64,000 nt of DNA, from the NCBI GenBank assembly GCA_040755195.1, contig JBFMBL010000009.1, forward strand, positions 14,895 through 78,894, read 5' to 3'. Every line of letters begins with the position of its first letter. Positions within the stretch are counted from its first letter, which is position 1. The translations under genes were made by a program, and so were the position numbers. Shown here one piece after another: positions 42,243 through 51,074 of the stretch. The stretch is from SURF-55 sp040755195 (GTDB lineage Bacteria > Bacillota > Desulfotomaculia > Desulfotomaculales > Ammonificaceae). The notes beneath the pieces are model-generated. The model did not search any database. It had not been told where the DNA came from and saw only the letters and a program-made list of their open reading frames with translations.

Positions 42243-44951
42243 GTGCCAAAACGCCGGCGGTTACCCCTTGCCGGCCTTGCGGGGCTGATCATTGTAATTT
42301 TCTTCTTCTTAGGTGGCGGAGCACATTATTACACCGACTGGCTCTGGTTCCAATCCCTCGATTACCGGGAAGTTTTTCTTAAGATCCTACTTACGTCGTT
42401 AGCGCTGAAGATAGGCGCTGCCAGTGTGTTTTTTGTCTTTCTGCTCGCCAATTTGCTTTTAACTCGCCGGTACGTGATCCAAACAATAAGGCTCGTTCCC
42501 GATCAAGGACAAACCATCGAACAGAACCCCTGGCAACAGGTGATCGGCCCGCGGATGGTAAACGCCGCCTTCATCGTTGGAAGTGCAATCGCGGCGCTGA
42601 TTTTCGTATCAATTCTTAGCGGTAAATGGCTCGTCCTGCAGCAGTACCTGCACCCTGTGGTTTTCGGAAAAGCCGACCCTCTTTTCAATAAGGATCTCGG
42701 CTTTTATATTTTTTCCCTGCCTTTCCAGCTGCTCTTGTATCGTTTGAGTTTCGGTATGGTGCTGTTTACTATAGTCGTGGTCGCCCTTATTTACTTTGGT
42801 GTTGACCCGCTTAAAGGACGTAGTTTCTGGCGTTCGCGACCCGCATTACGCCACACCGCGTTTCTTTTAGCCGCCCTTTTGGCTTTAAAGGCCTGGGGAT
42901 ATTATTTAAACCAGTTTCTCCTCCTTTTTTCTGAAAGAGGAACCGTCTTCGGGCCGGGTTACACAGATGTCCATGCCAGCCTTTTAGCGATCAAGGTACT
43001 CCTTGTTATTGCCCTTATGACAGCCCTTGCGGGGGTTTACGGCGGCATTCGCTCTTCGCTTAAATACCCGCTGTACGGTATAGGAGTGCTCGTAGTCGCT
43101 TCTTTTGCCATGGGTGTGTTATATCCGGCAGCGGTCCAGAAGTTACTTGTAGAACCCAACGAGCTTGTTCGCGAACAGCCGTATATCAAACATGCTATTT
43201 CGTTTACAAGGATGGCTTACGGCATCGACAAGATAGACCGCAAGCAGTTTCCGGCAGGAAAAACACTGGAGTCCGCAGATGTCGAAAAGAACGAAGACAC
43301 CTTCGCCAACGTCCGGCTGTGGGACTGGAAACCGTTAAAGGAAACATACAGCCAGCTCCAGGAAATACGGTTGTACTATCAGTTTAACGACATTGACATC
43401 GATCGTTATATGGTTGACGGACAATACCGCCAGGTAATGCTGGCGGCAAGAGAGCTTAACCAGGATAAGCTGCCGTCACAGGCGCAAACATGGATTAACC
43501 GCCACTTGAAATACACGCACGGTTACGGCGTGGCGATGAGCCCGGTCAACGAGGTCACACCCGAAGGGCTGCCCGAGTTCTTCCTAAAGGATATCCCGCC
43601 TCAAACCACGACAGGGCTTAAGATTACCAGGCCGGAGATATACTACGGAGAAACCCCGGCCCCGTACGCGGTGGTCAACACAAACACCGGCGAATTCGAC
43701 TACCCAAAAGGGGACGAAAACGTTTACACCCGTTACCAGGGAAGTGGCGGCGTTTCCATCAACAGCCTCTGGCGGCGTCTTGCCTTCGCCTTATCCTTTA
43801 ACGATTACAAGCTTCTTCTTTCGAGCGATATCAATAAAGACTCAAGCATTCTTTATTATCGCGAAATTAAGGAACGCGTGAGAAAACTCGCTCCGTTTTT
43901 GGGATATGACCGTGACCCCTATCTCGTTGTCTCTAATGGCCGGTTGTATTTCGTCTGGGACGCCTATACCACCTCTCGGTGGTTTCCGTACGCCGAGCCG
44001 TATGGCAATGGAAGCTTCAACTACATCCGAAACGCCGTCAAGGTGGTTGTCGACGCTTACAGCGGCACCGTCGATTTTTATTTGAACGACCCGAACGACC
44101 CGGTCGCCAAGAGTCTGGCGAGCATTTTCCCGGGAATGTTCAAACCGCTCAAGGAGTTGCCGGACGGAATCTTGCAGCACCTCAGGTATCCGGAGGATCT
44201 CTTTTCGATACAGGCCGAGATGTACGCCATCTACCATATGCAGGATCCTCAGGTGTTTTACAACAAGGAGGATAAATGGGCGCGGCCCGAAGAGATCTTT
44301 GAAGGCCAAAAGGTAGCGGTAGAACCCTACTATATTATTTCTCGGCTCCCGGGTGAAAACCGGCCCGAGTTCATGCTGATCATGCCGTTTACGCCCCAGA
44401 ATAAAACGAATATGATCGCCTGGCTCGCGGCGCGCTGTGACGGGAAGAATTACGGCCGCCTCCTGGTGTACGAGTTTCCAAAGCAGGAACTTGTGTTCGG
44501 GCCGATGCAGATAGAAGCCCGCATCGATCAGGACGCCCAGATATCACAGCAGCTCACCCTTTGGAATCAACGCGGTTCGAGCGTGATACGCGGCAACCTG
44601 TTAACCATACCGGTTAAAAACGCGCTGCTTTACGTTGAACCGCTTTACCTTCAGGCGGAACAGTCCAAGCTACCCGAACTGCGCCGGGTAATAGTGGTTC
44701 ACGGTGACCGTATCGTTATGGAACCGACACTCGAAGCCGCGCTGGAAAAGATATTCTCCGGGCGGAAAGAGGCCCAACCGCAACCAAACGAGCAAGACGA
44801 AGAACGCACTATAGCCGAGCTGATTCGTGAGGCGAATCAATTCTATCAAAAGGCTGAAGAAGCGCTGAAAAAAGGTGACTGGACCGGTTATGGATCAAAC
44901 CTCGAACGTCTGAAGAAGGTATTACAGGACCTGGGGAAAGAAGCCGGGTAG
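42243..44951 (+). CDS. UPF0182 family large membrane protein
   Basis: The product has 902 residues. Seven or so hydrophobic helices occupy the first 300 residues (LAGLAGLIIVIFFFLGGGAH is the first). A large extracytoplasmic region follows, with the family blocks FANVRLWDWKPLKETYSQLQ, YYQFNDIDIDRY and YHMQDPQVFYNKEDKW. The C-terminal tail is charged and helical. Function is unknown. GTG start. Its stop codon region forms the left target site of the element at 44951. Confidence 0.92.
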   Translation: MPKRRRLPLAGLAGLIIVIFFFLGGGAHYYTDWLWFQSLDYREVFLKILLTSLALKIGAASVFFVFLLANLLLTRRYVIQTIRLVPDQGQTIEQNPWQQVIGPRMVNAAFIVGSAIAALIFVSILSGKWLVLQQYLHPVVFGKADPLFNKDLGFYIFSLPFQLLLYRLSFGMVLFTIVVVALIYFGVDPLKGRSFWRSRPALRHTAFLLAALLALKAWGYYLNQFLLLFSERGTVFGPGYTDVHASLLAIKVLLVIALMTALAGVYGGIRSSLKYPLYGIGVLVVASFAMGVLYPAAVQKLLVEPNELVREQPYIKHAISFTRMAYGIDKIDRKQFPAGKTLESADVEKNEDTFANVRLWDWKPLKETYSQLQEIRLYYQFNDIDIDRYMVDGQYRQVMLAARELNQDKLPSQAQTWINRHLKYTHGYGVAMSPVNEVTPEGLPEFFLKDIPPQTTTGLKITRPEIYYGETPAPYAVVNTNTGEFDYPKGDENVYTRYQGSGGVSINSLWRRLAFALSFNDYKLLLSSDINKDSSILYYREIKERVRKLAPFLGYDRDPYLVVSNGRLYFVWDAYTTSRWFPYAEPYGNGSFNYIRNAVKVVVDAYSGTVDFYLNDPNDPVAKSLASIFPGMFKPLKELPDGILQHLRYPEDLFSIQAEMYAIYHMQDPQVFYNKEDKWARPEEIFEGQKVAVEPYYIISRLPGENRPEFMLIMPFTPQNKTNMIAWLAARCDGKNYGRLLVYEFPKQELVFGPMQIEARIDQDAQISQQLTLWNQRGSSVIRGNLLTIPVKNALLYVEPLYLQAEQSKLPELRRVIVVHGDRIVMEPTLEAALEKIFSGRKEAQPQPNEQDEERTIAELIREANQFYQKAEEALKKGDWTGYGSNLERLKKVLQDLGKEAG

Positions 44952-45035
44952 TAACTATTCAGCCTATATTACACTAACGGAACGCGGTGAGAGGCAAGCC
45001 TATCGCCGCGCCCAACAGGGTGCCTGAATAGTTAC
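44951..45035. mobile_element. Minimal MITE-like element before pfkA, with exact 8-bp target duplication
   Basis: 85 bp. Terminal inverted repeats GTAACTATTCAG (44951-44962) and CTGAATAGTTAC (45024-45035) are flanked by GCCGGGTA at 44943-44950 and 45036-45043. The inner hairpin GCGGTGAG-AGG-CAAG-CCT-ATCGCCGC has a single G-A mismatch at the same place as in the leader elements at 18118 and 36070. It inserted at the very end of the UPF0182 gene, 28 bp before the pfkA start. Confidence 0.78.
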
Positions 45036-45063
45036 GCCGGGTAGAATCAAAGGGGGGATTAGA

Positions 45064-46170
45064 ATGCCTCGGGCAAAGACCCAAATAAAGCGTATAGGTG
45101 TCCTTACAGGCGGCGGTGACGCTCCCGGACTTAACGCCGTCATAAGAGCGGCGGTCAAAGTCGCCGTGCACGAATACGGTTTTAGTGTCATCGGGTTTGA
45201 GGACGGCTTTGGGGGACTGATTGAGAATCGGGCTCATCGCCTGACGGAAAAGGACGTGGTGGGAATTCTGCCGCGGGGAGGGACAATCCTGGGAACCACC
45301 AACCGGGACAACCCCTTCCATTACCCGTTCAAGGAAAACGGCGAAATCGTGTACAGGGACGTATCCGACCGGGTAATGGCCAATATCGCGTCACAAGGGG
45401 TTGATGCGATGGTGATTATCGGTGGCGACGGCAGCCTTAAAATAGGCAAGGAATTGTGGGAACGTTATACTCTTCCCGTTATCGGAGTTCCCAAGACCAT
45501 CGATAACGACATAGCGGCAACCGACCAGACCTTCGGCTTCGATACGGCTCTGACTACCGCCACCGAGGCTCTCGACAAACTTCATACGACAGCCGAATCC
45601 CATAACCGGGTGATGGTTCTGGAAGTAATGGGCCGTTACGCCGGTTGGATCGCCCTTCACGCCGGAGTCGCCGGGGGCGCCGACGTTATTCTTATTCCGG
45701 AAATCCCCTTTGACTTTGCTGAAGTTTATAATAAAGTGATCGAGCGCCAGAAGGCCGGAAAAAAATTCAGCATTATCGTGGTGGCTGAAGGAGCCAAACC
45801 CCTTGGCGGCGAGGTTGTCGTGAAAAAAGTTGTCGAGGGAAGTTTTGAACCGTACCGACTTGGCGGGGTGGGAAACCTGGTAGCCGATAGCATTGAAAAG
45901 AACACCGGCATTGAAACAAGAGTAACCGTCCTGGGTCACTTACAGCGGGGCGGCACGCCCACACCTTTTGACCGCATCCTGGCCACCAGGTTCGGCGCCG
46001 CCGCGGTTAATTTTCTTGCGGAAGGACGCTTTGGCGAAATGGTTTGTCTGAGGACACCCGACATTGGATCTGTGCCCCTCGCCGAGGCGGTAGGAGCAAT
46101 GCGCCGTGTTCCGCTGGGCAATGATCTCTTAAGGGCGGCAAGACAAATGGGCATAAGCTTCGGCTCATAA
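45064..46170 (+). CDS. pfkA: 6-phosphofructokinase, mixed Gly/Lys donor signature
   Basis: It phosphorylates fructose-6-phosphate. The product has 368 residues: TGGGDAPGLNAVIR, IIGGDGSLKIG, the catalytic PKTIDNDIAATDQTFGFDTA, and MEVMGRYAGW-like LEVMGRYAGWIA. At the two donor-specificity positions (E. coli 104 and 124) it has Gly (GGDGS, ATP-like) and Lys (PKTIDND, as in PPi enzymes). ATP versus PPi use is therefore not settled by sequence. ATG start behind GGGGGG. Confidence 0.92.
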   Translation: MPRAKTQIKRIGVLTGGGDAPGLNAVIRAAVKVAVHEYGFSVIGFEDGFGGLIENRAHRLTEKDVVGILPRGGTILGTTNRDNPFHYPFKENGEIVYRDVSDRVMANIASQGVDAMVIIGGDGSLKIGKELWERYTLPVIGVPKTIDNDIAATDQTFGFDTALTTATEALDKLHTTAESHNRVMVLEVMGRYAGWIALHAGVAGGADVILIPEIPFDFAEVYNKVIERQKAGKKFSIIVVAEGAKPLGGEVVVKKVVEGSFEPYRLGGVGNLVADSIEKNTGIETRVTVLGHLQRGGTPTPFDRILATRFGAAAVNFLAEGRFGEMVCLRTPDIGSVPLAEAVGAMRRVPLGNDLLRAARQMGISFGS

Positions 46171-46205
46171 ACCCTAACCCGGACAAGCCGGAACCAAAAT
46201 ATTTC

Positions 46206-46314
46206 ACCACAGAGGCACAGAGTTCACAGAGAACAGAAATATCAAGACTAAATAATAAAAATGAATACCCATATTTCCGTCTTTTCCCCTCCGTGTGCTC
46301 TGTGTCTCTGTGGT
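46206..46314. repeat. CACAGAG-type intergenic inverted repeat
   Basis: ACCACAGAGGCACAGAG (46206-46222) and CTCTGTGTCTCTGTGGT (46298-46314) pair with one mismatch. Sub-repeats of CACAGAG occur in each arm. This resembles a CACAGAG-rich intergenic repeat seen in many unrelated bacterial genomes. It lies upstream of the hydrogenase cluster. Confidence 0.65.
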
Positions 46315-46433
46315 TAATTTTTCTTGAAAAGAAGGTGACGACCGCTTTAACATTAATTATTTTCGCATAAACAGGAGGAATTTGCGAGTATATACCGAAC
46401 TTAGACTGAGTAATGAAGATAGAGGAGGTTTGT

Positions 46434-46940
46434 ATGGAATCCGGCGCACCGCGTCTTTTAATTCTTGGCGTAGGCAATATTCTCTTGCAGGATGAAGGCA
46501 TAGGGGTTCATGTGGTAAGAGAGTTGATGAAACACACCTATCCACCGGAAGTGGAATTTATTGACGGCGGTACAGCAGGGTTAGATCTTCTATATCTCAT
46601 TGAAGACGCGTCCCATCTTATTATAATAGATGCTGTCAACGGCGACGGCGCGGCTGGAACGATTTACAAATTCGCGCCGGAAGAATTGGATGAGTTCATG
46701 CCGACCATCAGCAACTCACTGCACGACATCGGGGTAATGGAGGTACTGAATCTGGGGAAAACAATGGGGATTTTACCCCCTGCTGTTGTTTACGGCATGC
46801 AACCCGCTGTAATTGACTGGGGAACAGATTTGTCTCCTGAAATAGCGACCGCTCTTCCCCGGCTGGTGAAACAGGTTCAGAAAGAGATAGAAGGCTGGCT
46901 GGCTGAGAACGCCCATTTTAAAGAGGCGTTAGAGATATAG
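46434..46940 (+). CDS. hyaD: Hydrogenase maturation endopeptidase (HyaD/HybD family)
   Basis: Ni-dependent peptidase that trims the C-terminus of [NiFe]-hydrogenase large subunits after metal insertion. The product has 168 residues from ATG 46434, 5 bases after GAGGAGG; ATG 46413 lies before that site. The metal ligands are recognisable: Glu in LLQDEGIGVH, Asp in IIDAVNGDG and His in NSLHDIGV. The large subunit in this cluster has no C-terminal extension to cut, so its target may lie elsewhere. Confidence 0.92.
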   Translation: MESGAPRLLILGVGNILLQDEGIGVHVVRELMKHTYPPEVEFIDGGTAGLDLLYLIEDASHLIIIDAVNGDGAAGTIYKFAPEELDEFMPTISNSLHDIGVMEVLNLGKTMGILPPAVVYGMQPAVIDWGTDLSPEIATALPRLVKQVQKEIEGWLAENAHFKEALEI

Positions 46941-46979
46941 TTCTCGCGCGTTATATCACGGTATAAAGGAGGGAAAAAA

Positions 46980-47177
46980 ATGTTCCCACGCATTGGCCCA
47001 ACCGAGTTACTCATAATCTTGGGTGTTGTACTCGTTATATTCGGTCCAAAAAGGTTACCTGAAGTTGGTCGTTCCCTTGGTAAGACATTAAGAGAGTTTC
47101 GTAATTCCACCAAGGAAAAAGACGAACCCGAGGCACTACCCGAATCACCGAATTCGACGGAGATTATAAAAGGCTAA
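46980..47177 (+). CDS. tatA: Twin-arginine translocase TatA
   Basis: The product has 65 residues. One N-terminal helix (TELLIILGVVLVIFG) is followed by the FGPKRLPEVGRSLGKTLREF hinge/amphipathic helix and an acidic tail. It forms the Tat pore. It sits between the protease and the Tat-dependent hydrogenase small subunit; a second tatA and tatC lie downstream. Confidence 0.95.
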   Translation: MFPRIGPTELLIILGVVLVIFGPKRLPEVGRSLGKTLREFRNSTKEKDEPEALPESPNSTEIIKG

Positions 47178-47364
47178 GACTCACCGTACTCCGGTTTTTT
47201 TCTTTTTAACACCTGGGATGCACGTCTTATCTAAAAACTTCAACCGGAAATCTTAACAGGGAGTGAGGTGGAACGCCGGCAACAAATGTTGTTCCAAAAT
47301 GAGGCCGAAGTAAATGTTTTTATAAATTTAATCGGTTAAAGAATTCTTTGGCGGGGAGGGATGA

Positions 47365-48291
47365 TTGGTGAGGCGCATCTCGCGTCGCGATTTTATTCGC
47401 ATAAGTACCGGCGCGGTAGCCGGGGCAAGTTTGTTAACAACGTTGGAACCGTTAGTTCTCGACACCTTGGCGCGTGCGGCGGAAGGAAAGCCGCCCGTCA
47501 TCTGGCTTCGAGGCGCCGGCTGCAACGGTTGTTCAATGTCGCTCATGAACTCTGTCAACCCAAGTATAGAAAAGGTCCTTCTGGACGTCATAAGCCTGAA
47601 GTACCACCCCACGATTATGGCCGGCACGGGGCATCAGGCGTTGGATTACCTGGAAGAAATCGCCTCCGAACACAAGGGGGAATACGTCCTGGTAATCGAA
47701 GGAGGCGTACCTGCAGCTGAAGGTGGAGCATTTTGTAAGATTGGTGAAAAGGAAGGGAAAGAAGTTACTTTTCTCGAAGCGGTAAAGCTTTTTGGCGGCA
47801 ATGCCGCCACGGTTATCGCCGCCGGTTCGTGCGCCGCTTTCGGTGGCATTCCCGGCGCCGATCCCAACCCGACCGGAACGGTGGGGGTCTGGGAAGTATT
47901 AAAAAAGACGCCCGTTATCAACATCGGTTGTTGCCCTGTTCACCCTGACGATCTTCTTGGAACGCTGGTGTACGTATTGAAATACGGAGAAATTCCGGAG
48001 CTTGACGAGTATAACAGGCCGAAGATGTTCTTTCCTGAGATTATCCATGTGGGATGTCCACGATGCACTTATTTTTCTCAGGGTATATTCGCTAAAAACC
48101 CGGGGGATCATGGGTGCCTCGCGTTCGTTGGGTGCAAGGGGATGGTGGCGCGCGCCCGGTGCAACATCCGTCAGTGGAACAACCAAACCAACTGGTGCAT
48201 CCCGGCCGGGACGCCTTGCCAGGCCTGCTCCGAACCCGGTTTCCCCGATGATTGTGGGCCGCTTTATGGCCGGTACCGCATAAACGAGTAG
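47365..48291 (+). CDS. hyaA: [NiFe]-hydrogenase small subunit with Tat signal
   Basis: The product has 308 residues. The twin-arginine signal is RRISRRDFIRIST with a hydrophobic stretch to about residue 35. The Fe-S ligands look complete: proximal CNGC, GSCAAFGGIPGADPNPTG and CCPVHPDD; distal HVGCPRC, with GCLAFVGCKG; medial CNIRQWNNQTNWCIPAG then CQACSEPGF. The start is TTG 47365 or GTG 47368 behind GGAGGG. It delivers electrons between the large subunit and a membrane partner, yet no cytochrome b gene follows. Confidence 0.93.
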   Translation: MVRRISRRDFIRISTGAVAGASLLTTLEPLVLDTLARAAEGKPPVIWLRGAGCNGCSMSLMNSVNPSIEKVLLDVISLKYHPTIMAGTGHQALDYLEEIASEHKGEYVLVIEGGVPAAEGGAFCKIGEKEGKEVTFLEAVKLFGGNAATVIAAGSCAAFGGIPGADPNPTGTVGVWEVLKKTPVINIGCCPVHPDDLLGTLVYVLKYGEIPELDEYNRPKMFFPEIIHVGCPRCTYFSQGIFAKNPGDHGCLAFVGCKGMVARARCNIRQWNNQTNWCIPAGTPCQACSEPGFPDDCGPLYGRYRINE

Positions 48292-48323
48292 GAATTTAAT
48301 CGGTATAAGGGGGGAAATCAGAA

Positions 48324-49715
48324 GTGTCAGAAGTGTCAAAGGTCTCCAAGATTGTAATTGATCCTCTGACCCGGGTCGAAGGTCACCTGAAAATCGAAGT
48401 GGATATCGACCACAAAGGAGTTGCCGACGCACATTCATCAGGCACCCTATTCCGCGGTTTTGAGTTAATTATGAAAGGTCGTGACCCGCGCGATGCGCAG
48501 CACATAACCCAGCGCATTTGCGGTGTAAGTCCTACGTCACACGCGATAGCTGCGGCACGATGCCTTGACGACGCCCTCAACGCGGAGGTACCGCCGAACG
48601 GTCGCATCGTCAGAAACTTGATTCACGGTGCGAACAGTATTATGTCTCACGTTATGCACTTTTATCACATGGCTTTGCTTGATTATGTAACCGGGCCTGA
48701 AGCAGCGCCGTTCATACCGCGCTACAAGGCTGATTACAGGTTATCCGTTTCCAAGAATGAACAGTTGCTCGATCACTATTCTCAAGCCTTCACCGTCCGG
48801 CGGCGTGCCCAGGAGATGGCGGCTATTTTCGGCGGTAAGATGCCGCATATTACCGTAATCATTCCGGGCGGCGTCACAGAAAAAGTAACCCAGGAAAATA
48901 TCAATCAGTTCCGGAACATCTTAACCGAATTAACCGGGTTTATAGACAACGTCTATGTACCGGATGTCTATGCGGTCGCCGATGCTTATAAGGATTACTT
49001 CGATATTGGCCGGGGTTGCGGAAACTTGTTATCCTTTGGTATTTTCCCGCTGGACGACCGCAAAGATCCTACCGGAAAGAACCTGTTTATTAAGCGCGGT
49101 TCTTATACCAATAAAAATTATGCGATGGTTGATTCCGATAAAATAACAGAAGATGTTAAATACTCCTGGTTTAAGGACGAAACCACCGGTCTTAATCCGG
49201 CGCGCGGCAGAACTGAACCGCATCCTGGAAAGCTTGGGGCATATTCATGGATGAAAGCGCCACGGTACGACGGTTTGCCGCACGAAGGTGGCCCCCTTGC
49301 CCGGATGTGGGTGAATAAGGCTCCCGAGATTACCTCGTTAGGAGAAAAGGCATTTTCAGTGATGGGCCGCCACATCGCCAGAGCGATTGAATGCAAGGCC
49401 GTGACGCACGCGATGTCGCAATGGCTCGACCAACTCAAACCCGGTGAGCCAACGCACAAACCCTGTTCGGTTCCGAAGGAAGGCGAGGGTATGGCGTTAT
49501 GGGAAGCGCCGCGGGGTTGTCTTGCGCACTTCGTTGAGATTAAGGATTACAAGGTATATAACTATCAGATTACGTCTCCGACAACCTGGAACGCGTCCCC
49601 TCGTGACGACAAGGACCAGCGTGGCCCTATTGAAGAAGCTCTGTTAAATACACCGATTCAGGACCCGGACAATCCGATCGAAGTTGTTCGGGTAGTGCGA
49701 TCTTTTGATCCCTAA
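48324..49715 (+). CDS. hyaB: [NiFe]-hydrogenase large subunit-like protein lacking most Ni-Fe ligands
   Basis: The product has 463 residues. The fold-defining motifs DPLTRVEGHLKIEV, SGTLFRGFELIMKGRDPRDA and HIARAIE are kept. The N-terminal metal site reads RICGVSPTSH. The second cysteine of CxxC is Ser69 (AGT at 48528-48530), leaving Cys66 alone. The C-terminus ends VRSFDP then TAA, exactly where DPCxxCxxH should follow. Three of four Ni-Fe cysteines are therefore absent. TAA is not a selenocysteine codon, and no frame after the stop encodes CxxC. It may be a degenerate copy or a repurposed protein. Confidence 0.9.
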   Translation: MSEVSKVSKIVIDPLTRVEGHLKIEVDIDHKGVADAHSSGTLFRGFELIMKGRDPRDAQHITQRICGVSPTSHAIAAARCLDDALNAEVPPNGRIVRNLIHGANSIMSHVMHFYHMALLDYVTGPEAAPFIPRYKADYRLSVSKNEQLLDHYSQAFTVRRRAQEMAAIFGGKMPHITVIIPGGVTEKVTQENINQFRNILTELTGFIDNVYVPDVYAVADAYKDYFDIGRGCGNLLSFGIFPLDDRKDPTGKNLFIKRGSYTNKNYAMVDSDKITEDVKYSWFKDETTGLNPARGRTEPHPGKLGAYSWMKAPRYDGLPHEGGPLARMWVNKAPEITSLGEKAFSVMGRHIARAIECKAVTHAMSQWLDQLKPGEPTHKPCSVPKEGEGMALWEAPRGCLAHFVEIKDYKVYNYQITSPTTWNASPRDDKDQRGPIEEALLNTPIQDPDNPIEVVRVVRSFDP

Positions 49716-50040
49716 CCGAGCTTTCGCCTAACCATTGAGCCGGAGGATATAGTTAACTTTTGGGTTTTCTGTGGAAAGTAAAGGTTTTTGAAGTCTTAAG
49801 CTTAGATTATGAAACGTAAAGTAAAGGCTATAAAAGTCCTGCCGGAAAGGCAGGACTTTTTACGGGAGAATGTTCTTAGCAAACATTCACATTTAATATG
49901 CCTTTTGTTTAAATAAATTCCTGACAATCCCAAATCGTTGAAAAGATGCCATCACCAATTGTCCTTCCAGTGAAGGAGTTTTACTTTCGCCGACGAAATC
50001 CTACGAAAAAGCGCTTCTAACTGCCTTTGGAGGTGACCGT
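49716..50040. other. 325-bp intergenic region after the hydrogenase genes
   Basis: It contains one clear terminator (49832-49861). I searched all three plus frames for a separate C-terminal hydrogenase peptide with CxxCxxH and found none. Confidence 0.6.
49832..49861 (+). terminator. Rho-independent terminator of the hydrogenase operon
   Basis: AAAAGTCCTGCC (49832-49843), GGAAA loop, GGCAGGACTTTTT. A perfect stem with a T5 tail. Confidence 0.85.
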
Positions 50041-50259
50041 ATGTTTCCCAGCATCGGTGGCACAGAATTAATTCTAATTGTGGCAATCGCTCTGATTATT
50101 TTTGGTCCGACAAAGCTGCCTGAAGTAGGGAGGGCCCTCGGAAAAACAATCAGGGAGTTCCGTCGCTCCACACGGGATATAAGCGACGATATCATGCAGG
50201 ATGTGAAGGACGTTAAAGAAGAGGTCAAGGAGATTAAAGAAAGCATAAAAGAGGGTTAG
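50041..50259 (+). CDS. tatA: Twin-arginine translocase TatA (second copy)
   Basis: The product has 72 residues. MFPSIGGTELILIVAIALIIFGPTKLPEVGRALG is the same architecture as the gene at 46980, with a longer charged coiled tail (DVKDVKEEVKEIKESIKEG region). TTTGGAGGTGACC precedes ATG. It lies 9 bp before tatC. Confidence 0.95.
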   Translation: MFPSIGGTELILIVAIALIIFGPTKLPEVGRALGKTIREFRRSTRDISDDIMQDVKDVKEEVKEIKESIKEG

Positions 50260-50268
50260 GGTCTTTTT

Positions 50269-51051
50269 ATGAGCAATGACCAGAAAGAAATGAGTATTTC
50301 CGGACATTTGGAGGAACTCCGCCGGGTTTTGATTGTTTCTTTCGTCGCTATTATCATCTTGTCTGTTGCTTCCTATGTTTACAGCGACGAACTGATGCAA
50401 ATCCTACTCAGCCCCATTACCGGCGCCGGTTTTAAACCGGTGGTTACCTTTGTAACCGAGGCCTTTATGACAAAGATTAAGCTCTCTGTTTTTATGGGCT
50501 TTATCGCGGCTTTACCCGTAATCCTCTGGCAACTCTGGGGTTTTATCGCACCCGCACTCGAAAAACCAACCCGTCGCTACCTGTTTGTCTTTGTTTTTAG
50601 CTCCTTTTTTCTTTTTATCGGAGGCGTTCTGTTCGGTTTCTTCGGGGTATACAAGTACGGCGTCGCTTTCCTGTTACAGTTTGCCGGGCCTGACCTTATT
50701 CCCATGCTGACCCTGGGCAAGTACATCTCTTTCACAATCTGGTTTCTCCTGCCTTTCGGATTTATTTTCGAGCTTCCGCTCGTCAGCTTTGTACTGGCAA
50801 GGCTCGGCATCCTTAAGACCGCGTTTTTAGTTGAGAACCGTAAATACGCGTTACTCGTGATCATCATACTGGCGGCAGCCATCACGCCCACTCCTGATGC
50901 AATCACGTGCCTTTTGATGACCGGTCCGATGTATGCGCTGTATGAGATGAGCGTATTGATTGTGCGTTTAACGGAGCGTTCTCTTGCCCGCCGTAAAGCG
51001 CGCGAGGAAGCGGAAGAAGCGGAAGCAGTGCAGGAAGCGACATACTCATAA
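50269..51051 (+). CDS. tatC: Twin-arginine translocase TatC
   Basis: Receptor for twin-arginine signal peptides. The product has 260 residues with six hydrophobic helices. The N-terminal signature SGHLEELRRVLIVSF and the conserved FIAALPVILWQLWGFIAPAL are present. The C-terminus is Glu/Ala-rich. With the two tatA genes it serves export of the hydrogenase pair and probably other proteins. Confidence 0.95.
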   Translation: MSNDQKEMSISGHLEELRRVLIVSFVAIIILSVASYVYSDELMQILLSPITGAGFKPVVTFVTEAFMTKIKLSVFMGFIAALPVILWQLWGFIAPALEKPTRRYLFVFVFSSFFLFIGGVLFGFFGVYKYGVAFLLQFAGPDLIPMLTLGKYISFTIWFLLPFGFIFELPLVSFVLARLGILKTAFLVENRKYALLVIIILAAAITPTPDAITCLLMTGPMYALYEMSVLIVRLTERSLARRKAREEAEEAEAVQEATYS

Positions 51052-51074
51052 ATATCATAAATAAGGAGGAAACA

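Noticed and set aside
49713..49715. Selenocysteine read-through at the end of the hydrogenase large subunit
   Set aside because: The stop is TAA, not TGA, and no CxxC or His follows in the frame.
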